From Branchiostoma floridae (lineage: Eukaryota; Chordata; Leptocardii; Amphioxiformes; Branchiostomatidae), in contig NC_049988.1 of NCBI RefSeq assembly GCF_000003815.2, forward strand, positions 13,510,119 through 13,574,118: a DNA stretch of 64,000 bases. Reading direction: 5' to 3'. Positions 21,801 through 31,600 of this stretch are shown here, one piece after another. The position numbers and the translations under genes were made by a program. How positions within the stretch are numbered: the stretch's first letter is position 1; the number at the start of each line of letters is the position of its first letter. Below the pieces are notes generated by a model, which was not told the origin of the DNA, searched no databases, and worked only from the letters and a program-made list of their open reading frames with translations.

Positions 21801-24800
21801 CCTTATTCATATTCTGCCTTGGAGGATATGTCGTATCAACTTGTCTCGGAGCATCACTTATTATGTATTTTTTCAACCACGCCCCCATGCAGATCATGAC
21901 GAATGTGCAACCAACGACCACAGCTGTGACTTCTGTCAGAACATGGCGGGAAGCTACAGGTGTTACTGTCCCGATGGCTACCTGCTGGACGACGACGGGA
22001 AGACGTGTGTCGGTGAGTGCTATGATAACTAATGACGTCTTGTTGTTTTGTTGCTTATTGTGGTGGGTAACTACGTTATGACTATGCGACCAAGTACCAG
22101 CACATGTTCTTGCTGGTTCCCCGGTTTGAAAATCCATTTCTTTGTACTCTTTGCATTCTGTCAAGCTGTCAAGTCATCGTGTTCATCATTGACTTGATAC
22201 GGAATCAATTGGTTTTCATCACATTAGATATCAACGAATGTGCAGGCGCCAACGGTTGTGAAGAGATCTGTATGAACACCAACGGCAGCTACGCATGCGC
22301 GTGTCTGCCTGGGTTCTATCTGGATGGAAATGGACTCAGCTGTCTCGGTATGAGCTTTTTTCCCTTTTTCCTCCAAATCAAAATTAGCTTCTCTTCTTCT
22401 TGCGAATTGAGTTAGAATAATTCATTTCCGTTAACTATCCGGTCGTTATTCGTTTGCTCATTTAGAATCTGACATTTTCTCTCTGTGAAATCTTATACAC
22501 TTTAGTTATTCGGCACAAGTGTCAATGTCTCTTAGTTACATTTAGCATCCATTCCTCTGACTCTTGGGTCTTCTTACAAGATCTAACCCTTGATAAGATT
22601 GATGTAACACAAACGAGCGTTTCTCATTTGCAGACCATGACGAGTGCGCGACCCACGACCACGGGTGCCAGCACCAGTGTGTGAACGCCCGCGGGTTTTA
22701 CAGCTGTGAGTGTCACGATGGCTTCATGCTCCAGGACGACCTCAGGTCTTGTGTTGGTGAGGAAAAATTGCATTCACATTATCTCTTTTGAAGGAATCTC
22801 TACACCGTTAGAAAATCCTTGATAACAGTCAGAGATATCCTATAATCCCGAAATGTACTATGCGCGTGACAGAACATGTGCGTGACAACACAAGAAAATT
22901 TCTTTGTTTTTCTAGGACCGGAAGTTGGCACCATATACTAATGAGTTTTCTAAAGTTCATCCAGGAATGGAAAAGAAACAAACTCTGCTACTGCTTGCCG
23001 CATACTTGTTTTGAAACTTGAGACTTAAATACTGAATGGTTTACCGACCTGACATTTATCACAGCAAGTTTGTCTGTTTAACGTTTTACAGACATTGACG
23101 AGTGTGCTGCAGAGGAGTCCCCGTGTGAGCAGATCTGTGAGAACTCTGAGGGAGGGTACCAGTGTCGGTGCGAGGACGGGTACCAGCTGAACCCTGAGGA
23201 GCCTGGACTGTGCGAGCGTGAGTCATTTGAACCAGCATTCTTCGTATGTGCAATGGACAGGACTTTCAGAAATGAGATGGAGACACCCCTCATTCACCAT
23301 AAAAAGTCATGTACAGGTCAGGCAAACAGGTTGCCGAACCCACCGGCAAGTACCTGTTTGCCTGCTCATCTGTCGAAAAATCGACAGGAGAATCCAAGAC
23401 ATGAGACATTTGTAGTTTTGGTGGACACGATGTGATTCATGCATATTAGCTTATTTTCATTAGACACGTCTAAAATGCTTAGAAGAAACAATTAGATTTT
23501 GCTTTTTGAGACACATGTGTCACTTTGGTTGCGGATATCTTATCATGCATAAGTTATGTACTTATGCCATACGTCGCCGAGTTTTTTTTACAGCATTCTT
23601 GTTGCTCTTTGTTTGAACATGTTGCAGCTGTCTGTGATCCCCCTTGCGACGTGGGAGGGAAATGCACTGCCCCCAACGAGTGCCGATGCTTTCCAGGATT
23701 TGCCGGGACCTACTGCGAAATCGGTGACTATATACGTCTTTGTATATGCATATATATTGCACTCACATCGGCTGTCTACACTTTAGTGTCATCAACATTT
23801 GTCAATGTATAGCTCAGAAATAGGCTGTTATATATTGGCCTTGTTTAGTATCTATTTCTGTATATCAATCTTAGGAGGAAGGAATAAAAGAAGTAATATT
23901 GCCTTTCCTGGACAAGGTTAATAGACAAACGTGTATAGACAAAGACTTAAGCCGTCGATTAACAGTGAGTTATATATATATATATTTGTGTGTGTTACAA
24001 ATGAACACATGCACATCTCTCTGTTAACAGACATTAAAGCAAGGCTTATCCAATCTGGAGACCACTGGACGAAGAACTCCACCGGATGCCAGTGTTACTA
24101 TGACTACTCCCGGTTTGACTGCCCCTGTTGTGTGGCTGGCGGCTGCCAGTGCACCCAGGTACATGTACACAGCACTCTTCACTGTCCAGTAGGCATTGTC
24201 CCTAATCAGAAAGAAATGCATTATTCTTCCATTCTTATTATAACGTTATATTTAAAAAACAGCATCATCACTAGTCGATCCCCATAAAGCTTCAAGCGGC
24301 GTATCTCCCAAATCAGGCAACAATTTAAAGTTAAAATGTATAATATTTGTTAAGATATGATTGACACCAAGTGACAATGTGACTCGTTGTATTCCCCAGG
24401 AGCAGTCTTTCCAGTGCGTGCAGTGTGGGTATGGGCACAAGTGCGGACTTCTGGACGACAGTATGTTCCTGTTTGTCTATCTATTAATGATAATCTATTT
24501 GTCGATGTACACAATACGAGAGTTACTCAAGCAACTGGATTGGGTATTTGTTAATTTGCTTACTATTTTGTGTATCTGAAATATTTGGTATCTTATATTA
24601 AAGAATACTAACTTCGTGTGTGTGTAAAACGTCCTTTTTTAGCTGGGGTAGACGCCTGGACGCTGTCTGAGACCGGCTGTCAGTGTCCCAGAGACAACAA
24701 CATCAACCTGACCTGCCCCTGCTGCCAGAACCGGGGCTGCCCCTGCACCAACGTGCCCGGCCGCTGTACCCAGTGTGGCAGGGAGAAGTCCTGTGAGGGA

Positions 24801-26318
24801 GGTTAGGAAATCATGTTTGTGTCTTTGTTATAAAGTATGCCATATTATAGAGTATACAGACGATTATATATCAATGCATGATAAAAGAAGCAGTCTGACA
24901 GTTGAGTTGCCCAGGTTACAGAAATTTTGAAATACTAGTTGTAGTAGGAGATAGAGCAATATCTATAGAATCATCTCATTTCCTTTACCGGGGCTATGTT
25001 GTTGATAGCACAACTATAAATGAATTGTCATAAATATTGATATGTGGCTGCATGGGTGCATGATTAGATTTTGGGTCCCCTGGTAGCTTTCCTAGGTACT
25101 GCATTGGTCTTCCCGGGTTTGCTATCTGATTGCAGTTTGTTTAGTGAAAAATCAAGTATTGGTTACCTAGTACTTAGCATGGCTGCTAAATGGCAAGGCA
25201 TAATTTGTTACCTCCATGAAATGTCATGGAGGTTATATTTTACCCCGCGTTTGTCTGTGTGTGTGTGTGTGTGTGTGTGTAAACAAGATAACTCAAGAAT
25301 GGCTGGGTGGATTGGTTTCATACTTGATGTGTTGGTAGGGTGTGATGAAAGCTGGAAATGATTAGATTTTGGGCCCCCTAGCGGCTTCCCTTGGTACTGC
25401 AGCGCAACTTCCTGGTTTGCTATCTCGTGTTCTGAGCAAGCTATGGTCACGATTTTGGGGTGTTACATAGCTCTTGTGCTCAGAAATAAGTGACATAAGT
25501 TTGGGCCCCCTAGCGTCTAGTTTTGGGAAAGCAGGGGCATTTTTGTCAAAAACTTCTGAAGACGATAACTCAAGAAGGGAACAACGGATTTTCATCATTT
25601 TTGGTATGTAGGTACCTTAGACAATGTTTTACAAGATAAAATACTAATTATGCAAAACAGGAGTACATTTGCATAATTAATGAGGATATTCTATCATAGC
25701 CGTTTTTCAATGTATCTCTTGTTCCAGACATGCTATGGTCTTGACATTTTGGTGGTAGATAGCTTTTGGTGTCGTGACAAAGTGGGGCAAGTCTCAGCTC
25801 CCTAACATTTAATTGTGGAACTGCAGGGGTATTTTTGTCAAGACACTCCAAAGGGGATAAGTGCAGAAAGAAACGACGGATTGCCTGCGTTTTAAGCATG
25901 CGGGTAGCTTAGGCAACGATGTTCATAATGATATACATGTTATGCAAATGAGGACTTAATTTGCATAATTAATGAGGAAACGGTATAGTTCCATTGTTTT
26001 CAATAACTGGACCTCAATACATGTAACACTTGTTAATTATGATAGGTGGAATATAAGCAGATACCAAATATGGTAATGAGGAACTTATATGCATAATTCA
26101 TGTAAAAATTGCAAAACCACTTATGATTAATAATGGGAATTTTATAACTGTGACAGGTGTACGTTAGTCAATGATGAACAACACCATGCATAAATTATGT
26201 TAATGTTAGTCAATTGCTTGAAATTTACGAAAGCTCTAAATTTTCATGGAGGTATGAGGTCGCCGAACTCTAGTTTTTATTATTTTGTGAATTTTCTGTT
26301 TCAGAAGACGCCAAATAG
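15885..26318 (+). CDS. EMI/EGF extracellular protein 1 (MEGF6-like), 19 exons, frameshifted
   Basis: Exon 1 (15885-15970) encodes a signal peptide, [14 protein letters not shown]. Then come EMI exons 2-3, twelve EGF exons 4-15, three exons of a Cys-rich C-terminal module and a short last exon (26305-26318, EDAK then TAG). Restored length would be about 682 residues. EGF exons are all phase 1-1. EMI proteins with EGF arrays (for example MEGF6) are secreted matrix or signalling proteins; partners here are unknown. Exon 9 lacks one base relative to gene 2 (CCC for CCCC at 21322-21324), which gives a TAG at 21548-21550 in exon 10 if exon 9 is included. Intron 10 starts with GC. Because exon 9 is phase-symmetric, skipping it would restore the frame. 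Reading through the weak donor after 24801 would also end in TAG. It may be functional or decaying. Confidence 0.85.
16920..17185. repeat. Local tandem duplication in intron 1
   Basis: About 16940-17055 and 17085-17185 are related direct copies sharing CAGTATGACA, CTGCATACCGACGGGTCCGGGTAACAC-type sequence and ACTTCCTTGTCTTAGC. The same segment occurs at 9720-9840 and 30170-30290. Confidence 0.6.
17928..18478 (+). other. EMI domain of EMI/EGF protein 1 (exons 2-3)
   Basis: Exons 17928-18059 and 18375-18478. Exon 2 begins [14 protein letters not shown]. Exon 3 carries YECCTGW, the Cys-Cys-x-Gly-Trp signature of EMI domains, followed by a final Cys (SSCPI). Exon 2 is four codons longer than in gene 2 and its second half is unrelated in sequence. 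Confidence 0.85.
19238..19448. repeat. 7-bp satellite (GATTTAA)n, about 30 copies
   Basis: About 211 bases of a near-perfect heptamer in the intron between the first two calcium-binding EGF exons of gene 1. One unit near 19408 is shortened. Gene 2 has no such array at the same place. Confidence 0.95.
19771..19940. mobile_element. Palindromic MITE family P, copy 2
   Basis: Starts TACATCACATTTCCAAACCG and ends GGAAATGTGACGTTAGTCTA, inverted copies of each other, with an inner GGGCAGCTTTCGGGAACGAAAA block. Lies in an intron of EMI/EGF gene 1. Confidence 0.75.
20868..20982. repeat. Intronic repeat with GGTCCGG/CCGGACC-type palindromes
   Basis: Contains several inverted copies of a GGTCC(A/G)G core (GTCCGGTTTTTCTGGACC) and ends GTACCGATACCCAGCCCTAG. 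It looks like part of a dispersed element, but I see no second copy in the window. Confidence 0.35.
24031..24801 (+). other. C-terminal double ten-cysteine module of EMI/EGF protein 1
   Basis: Exons 24031-24158, 24400-24460 and 24643-24801. Repeat 1 begins [17 protein letters not shown] and ends [11 protein letters not shown]. Repeat 2 begins [18 protein letters not shown] and ends [11 protein letters not shown]. Both fit C-x-C-x(8,9)-C-P-C-C-x(4)-C-x-C-x(6,7)-C-x2-C-G-x(4)-C. Repeat 1 is split over two exons and repeat 2 is in one. I do not recognise this as EGF, VWC, TIL or another named domain. Metal binding or dense disulphide bonding are both possible. Confidence 0.75.
25208..26275. mobile_element. 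Non-autonomous element with ACCTCCATGAAA / TTTCATGGAGGT ends, copy 2
   Basis: Same ends as 5097-6200: TTACCTCCATGAAATGTCATGG at the left and TTTCATGGAGGTATGAGG then CGAACTCTAGT at the right. It contains a (GT)n tract at 25257-25280 and internal near-repeats of a segment with CTCAAGAA, GGGCCCCCTAGCG and TGCATAATTAATGAGGA. It occupies most of the last intron of EMI/EGF gene 1. Confidence 0.78.
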
Positions 26319-28126
26319 GACTGCTAGAAGTGATGCATCCGGGACCTTTGGCATGGTTTGAACGCCGTGACATCAGACTGGCGACATTGAAGTAGAGTAG
26401 ATTTAACATATTCAAGAACAGTGTGATTCCTACATACAAAAAACGGACATCTGTGTGCCTATTTATATAATGTTTGCAGTTTGCATCATATAGTGTGCAT
26501 ATCAATTTAGTTTAAAAGGTGATGGCGAATGTATGAGTCATTGGCCTTTGAACAGACATGTCTGTAATATCCTTTACTAGTTTGGGAAACCGAGCAAGAA
26601 AATCACTGGAACATTTTCGCTGATTTTGGAGTCAACTCTACTTTAACATTTACACATTATCTCTGATAACTATTCATTTAAAAACAAATGCCTGCTATTC
26701 GCCACTATTAAACACGTAGGAAAGCCTTCGTCAGTACACCTGTATTTTAAAAACAATGTTTCTACCTTATTACTTTAGCAGTACTCTTCCAAGTTTCTAT
26801 CTCGGCACTGTATAAGAATTAAAGTTTAGCATTATACCAACTTTTTACTATCATAGCCAAGATATATATTTATATGTAGTTATACTTGATATATCCCTAA
26901 AACGTTGTAACATGATCAGAATAGGTGTTCTTGTGTTCTGCAAATTTGGAACAGAATTTTGTCAGAAAAAGATCGCTTTGTAATCCATTGAAGGTTAATG
27001 ATGGCTGATAGGTATGAGAGATATTCTTATTTGGATGTGGATTTCGGATCATGTTTTACAGTTTTAAGCAAATGCAAGTGTGTTGTAAAATGGAGAGTGT
27101 CGTTATAGAATCTTGTATAACGCATAAATAGACGAGAGCTATTTTTCACTTCATGGGAGTCTAACAACTATGCTATGCAAAAGAAGAACGTATCTTTATA
27201 TTGAACGCACGTTTATTTTTACAACGTGAGATGGTTTATACATGATAAGTCTGACGCAGTCAAAAATTGAACTAACACCGCTACCTGACTTTCTTTGGTC
27301 ATGATATCGTCCTTGGTGTCATCATTATCTCCGTGGGGCCTCCGAAATCTTTTAACTTCACTGTACCATTCAGTAACTCTACTCTCGGAGGCACGTGAAA
27401 GCACCATGTATGTACATGTATTGACAACAACAACATCATGCGCCCTGCAATACAGATTCGTCTCTTGTATCAAGGTTTGTTCGAACCCTTAATTGCTTAA
27501 AAGCCAGTATCGGTAGCCTAATCTCACAACCTAATCTCGTCAGAGGTGGCCACAGTACTGGTTAATCTGCATGTGGATAACCGTAGCCCCACCAAGCCCT
27601 CCTATGGGGTTATGGATGGTAGATTTTGGGACAATATGGTGAACAGTTGGCTGGAAAAGTCAATCCGCGGGTAAGGTATCATATCCACCTCACGAGGACA
27701 AATGTTACCCTATATATGGTGGCCAGACCTGGTAAATCATTTCCTCTGTAGCCAGCGTATTTAGTCTGGTAGGGACTCAAACGTCTGCGAGCATCGGATT
27801 GGTGGGTATATATCAGCTATGGTGTCCAGAGGCGGACATTTAATGGGGTAGAAATCGCTTAATCTGCGTGGAAAATGCGTTAAACAAGAGAATCCAATTA
27901 TCTTGCGATGTTTTTGAAAACAACTCAACGTAATAAAGTACACCAGTGTTAGATCAAGGCACCTTTTCTCTCCATACATGTTTTTTTTTTTCAGTTGCAG
28001 TTGTTCAATGTATCCAGATAACAGCATCACCATGCTGTTAGGGACGGATGAAGGGGGCACACTGATAGAAAAGGGCGGCCCGATGTGCTACAGAAAGAAG
28101 TATGTGAAGCACTAAGGCCTGTTTAT
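26319..28126 (+). other. 3' UTR of EMI/EGF gene 1 and intergenic DNA
   Basis: 26319 to about 27200 is related to the 3' flank of gene 2 (42690-43720), showing the duplication includes the 3' UTR. At the position matching the AATAAA of gene 2 the sequence reads AAAAGAAGAACG, without the hexamer. From about 27200 to 28126 I see no gene. Confidence 0.5.
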
Positions 28127-28320
28127 AAGGTCTACGTCACATTTCCAAACCGGGGCCCGGCCGAGCAACGAAAAGTATGATATAAAAGATACTAAAGTAC
28201 ACAAGACGTAAGAGAAAAGTCGTGGGCATTATTTGTGTATATTTTTACGTATACATTTCTATTTTTCGTTTCCACAAATAGCCCGGCCGGGTCCCGGTTT
28301 GAAAATGACGTTAGCCTAAG
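28127..28320. mobile_element. Palindromic MITE family P, copy 3
   Basis: Left end TACGTCACATTTCCAAACCG followed by GGGCCCGGCC; right end CCCGGCCGGGTCCCGG followed by TTTGAAAATGACGTTAGCCTA. It lies between the two EMI/EGF genes. Confidence 0.8.
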
Positions 28321-28439
28321 CCCCAAAATGTACCAGTGGAAAAGTAACACCATAAACTGAGCAACTACGCAGTGAACTTGAGCGAGGCATTTCCATAATT
28401 ATGTCACTTTTAAAAAGACTTAACTGAGCCATGCAATGA

Positions 28440-28683
28440 ACGGTAGATAATTAGCATATCGTGTGACGTACACATTGTTGCTTGGACAAGTGTTCTACAT
28501 CTGCCAATCCGTGCACTTGCTGGCGGCTAAACAAAGAAACAGGTTTGTTGTTTACGTTCCGGTACGTCAAGACTTTACGCCGTAGTCAGCCAACCTGTGT
28601 ACTCCCACTCAGTAAGGGGAGAAGACTAGCTGTACGGCGGAGAGGGTCTTTCTCAACTTACAGAAGCGCTATAAGGTGCCAAG
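28440..28683 (+). promoter_or_regulatory. Duplicated promoter block C, EMI/EGF gene 2
   Basis: Third copy of the block: GCCAATCCGTGC, TAAACAAA at 28528-28535 and TTGTTTAC at 28548-28555. The 20-base step between the two forkhead-type motifs is the same in all three copies, although surrounding bases have changed. CTCAGTAAGGGGAG near 28608 matches the shared candidate start site. Confidence 0.5.
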
Positions 28684-31600
28684 ATGGCGGGTCGCCTTGT
28701 CTTGATGCTTGTGGGGATAGTGGTGGCTGCGGCCCCGTTCGTCACAGGAACTGATCTGAGTGCTAGTGGGTAAGTACACCTTTCCAATCACCTTCTTAGA
28801 TACTGGGTGATAGTAAAAGATAAAACGTAACGGTGCAAGGACAAGGTGGTCGTGTGGTTAGGGTTCTTGGTTGAGTTAGGGCCTAATTCTAAAGGCTCTT
28901 GGTACGAATACCTAGCAGGCCTTGGGAAGAGACCCTACTCCTCAAACGACTCAGGTGAACATGAGTACCTTTCTTCTGCTAGGGACGTCCTCTTGTATGG
29001 GGGCGTAAAGCCGGAGATCTCGTGTTTGGGAGAGTCACATTTACCGAAAAGAGTAAGCGTCTGTCCCGGTGTTACTGGATCAAATCTTACAATCCAGTCT
29101 TACGCAGTTTGTATATAATGTGGTGTGCTGTACCTGAAGTCGGTTTACCTGTTAAGCAAAGCAAATAACAGAGTGTCTCGCCTTGAACATATAAAACTGT
29201 TCGAATGTACAATTTTGGCACAGGCACTGAGAACAAAGACAGCCATGTAAAGTAAACGTTTTTGGTAACTTGTTTCGAAGTTGAGAAAGCCTATCCTGAA
29301 TTCTAGATTTAGTCGTGTCACAGCAAAACACTCCAGTGCTTACAAGTAAGTAGTCTAGGGAAAACCAGAGAGGTGAGTAGAGTTACAAATACTTCACACA
29401 CGGCAATAATCGCATTATGCGGTTGGGGAACATAATGTCTGAAACATAACAAGTTTGTTTGTGCCGCAGCGAGTACATGCAAAGTGGTGTGCGAAGAAGA
29501 TTAAACTCAGCACAACAAGACTTGGGCTTCTGCTACACTGTATTGTACATGGCCACCCTTTGCCTTTGCAGTTAAGCTCTTACAATTAAAACCGCAACAG
29601 GTCGTGCATAAAACAAGGCGGATAAAGAAAAGATTTGCAAGAACGCAAACCATGTTATACCCGCCGGCACCACAGGATTAGTAGCGGACCCGACCAGAAG
29701 TTTGAATGTTAAGGACAAGAGTACATCTAGTTTAACTTCTCATGACGATTCCATTATATCTTGTTCGGTTGTGACAGTAACAGAATCTCACGTCGTTGAA
29801 AATTGTGTTATCTGTACCCCCAAGATTTTCTTGCAAGAACGAAAACATTTACTTGAGTATGGCCAAAAACCTACTGGATTTCTGACTCTTTCTCCCTCTC
29901 CCTCTCTCTCTCTCTCTCTTCCTCGCTCTCTTGGTTGCTCGTTTTCTCTCTCTCTCTCTCTCTCTCATTCACTCTATGTCCTTCTCCCTCTCTGTGATTT
30001 ATAGAAAAAGACACAAACTCTCAACATCTTGACAAAGAAAGAACAAAGAAGAAAATGTATCTAATCCATACCCGAAGAATTTGCCTCATAATCGACCTAG
30101 AACATCGGTAATCGATGTTGTGGAATTGTAGTTACAAACGACTCAGTGTAGAAAGGATATTCCTGAACGCGGTGATGTATGAAAGACGCGTGCAGAAAAC
30201 AGGTGTTCTGAAGGCGTGTACAGTGCCTGCATACGGGGGTAACACGCTCGACCTGCCAGGACACTTCCTTGTCTTAGCGGATATATCTTCTGTGGAACGT
30301 TGTTCTGAGAATTTGTAAGGTGATCTGAGCCCTGGGTTTATTAAAAGGAGAGGTCCCGTTTGCTCTGCGATTAGACCCAGGTACAGCCTTGCGTGCCTTC
30401 GAGAAATACTGAGAGCATTATGGTGAGAGGGTGGGCGCCGAGAAATGTTAGGGTGGCAAATGTCATGTCTGCTAATGTTTTACAGCACCCAGGTGTGAAT
30501 GTGACGTGCTTGCTCTTACTACTGGCAAGAAAAGAGCCTTTGTTTCAAAAGGCCAACAAATTATCCTAGAGACGGACATGCGACATTTCTAACATTTTAA
30601 CGATTTAACGACTCTGACCCGCCCAGTACTTCTAGGTACAGAGGAAGTTACGCGGTTTTGTCATGATGTAATCAGTGTAGTGATGTTTACAGGTGGGTTC
30701 TACATAATACATACTACAACACCCACGGGAAATGGCTCCGCCTGAGGATTGATCTGATCTGTTATGGGGAAACAATCAACAAAAAGAAATGACATGAACT
30801 GCTCAAGTAGAAAGCCACATTCTTTACACACCTCCTTCACTTCATCCCCATGATGTATGTCATGGAGGTTGTGTTGTGTGTGTGTGTGTGTGTGCGTGCT
30901 TGTATGTGTGTGTATGTATTGTGTGTGTGTGTGTGTGTGTGTGTGTCTATCTGTCTGTATGCAAACAGGATATCTCAAGAACGACTGGGTGGATTGGTTT
31001 CAAATTTAGTGTGTTGGTAGGGTGCGGCCGCGGCAAAAACGGGAAATTATTGGATTGTGAGGCCCCTGGTGGCTTTCCTATATACTGCAGAGTATTCATA
31101 TGCAGACCACAAATCCTATCGTCCCCATTCACATGACCTTGGCGTGCCTTAATAGCATTACGTGAACCAGGCCTAGTTTCGATGGAATGCTGATCTAGTA
31201 CTTTGTAAGGTGATCTGAGCCTTTGTAAGGTGATCTGAGTTTATTTAAAAGGAAGTCTCTGTTTTCTCTGTACTTAGGTCACTACCCCGTGTTCTGGGGA
31301 AAGAGGAAACTCAGGCGATGTGTAAACTCTGCCATGATGTAACCATTGTGGTAGTGTTTGGGTTCTACAGAATACATATCGGCAACACCCATTGGAAATG
31401 GGTGCGTCTGAGGATTGATGTGCAATGTGCAAGGGTTATGTGTGGCAGGTTGTCCCGTGTAGCATAAGCAGCTGTCGCCGCGTGACTGTGAAGCACAAAG
31501 TTATGATTGGTGGTTTTATTGGATATACATATACAGATACTGATCTTGCAGATCATGGAAAACAGTGGAGAGACGTGAAAAATCTGCCAAAACAATTACA

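Larger units (their letters stand above)
18688..23723 (+). other. Twelve EGF-like domain exons of EMI/EGF protein 1
   Basis: Exons: 18688-18783, 18990-19112, 19609-19731, 20087-20209, 20543-20638, 21280-21374, 21545-21667, 21893-22012, 22228-22347, 22634-22756, 23092-23217, 23628-23723. Eight are calcium-binding type, starting D-x-[DN]-E-C (DKNEC, DHDEC, DIDEC, DINEC) with the C-x-[DN]-x4-[FY]-x-C hydroxylation pattern in many ([10 protein letters not shown]). Exons 4, 8, 9 and 15 are short non-calcium EGFs (for example [13 protein letters not shown]). Each exon is one domain, phase 1-1, which allows loss or gain of single domains. Confidence 0.88.
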
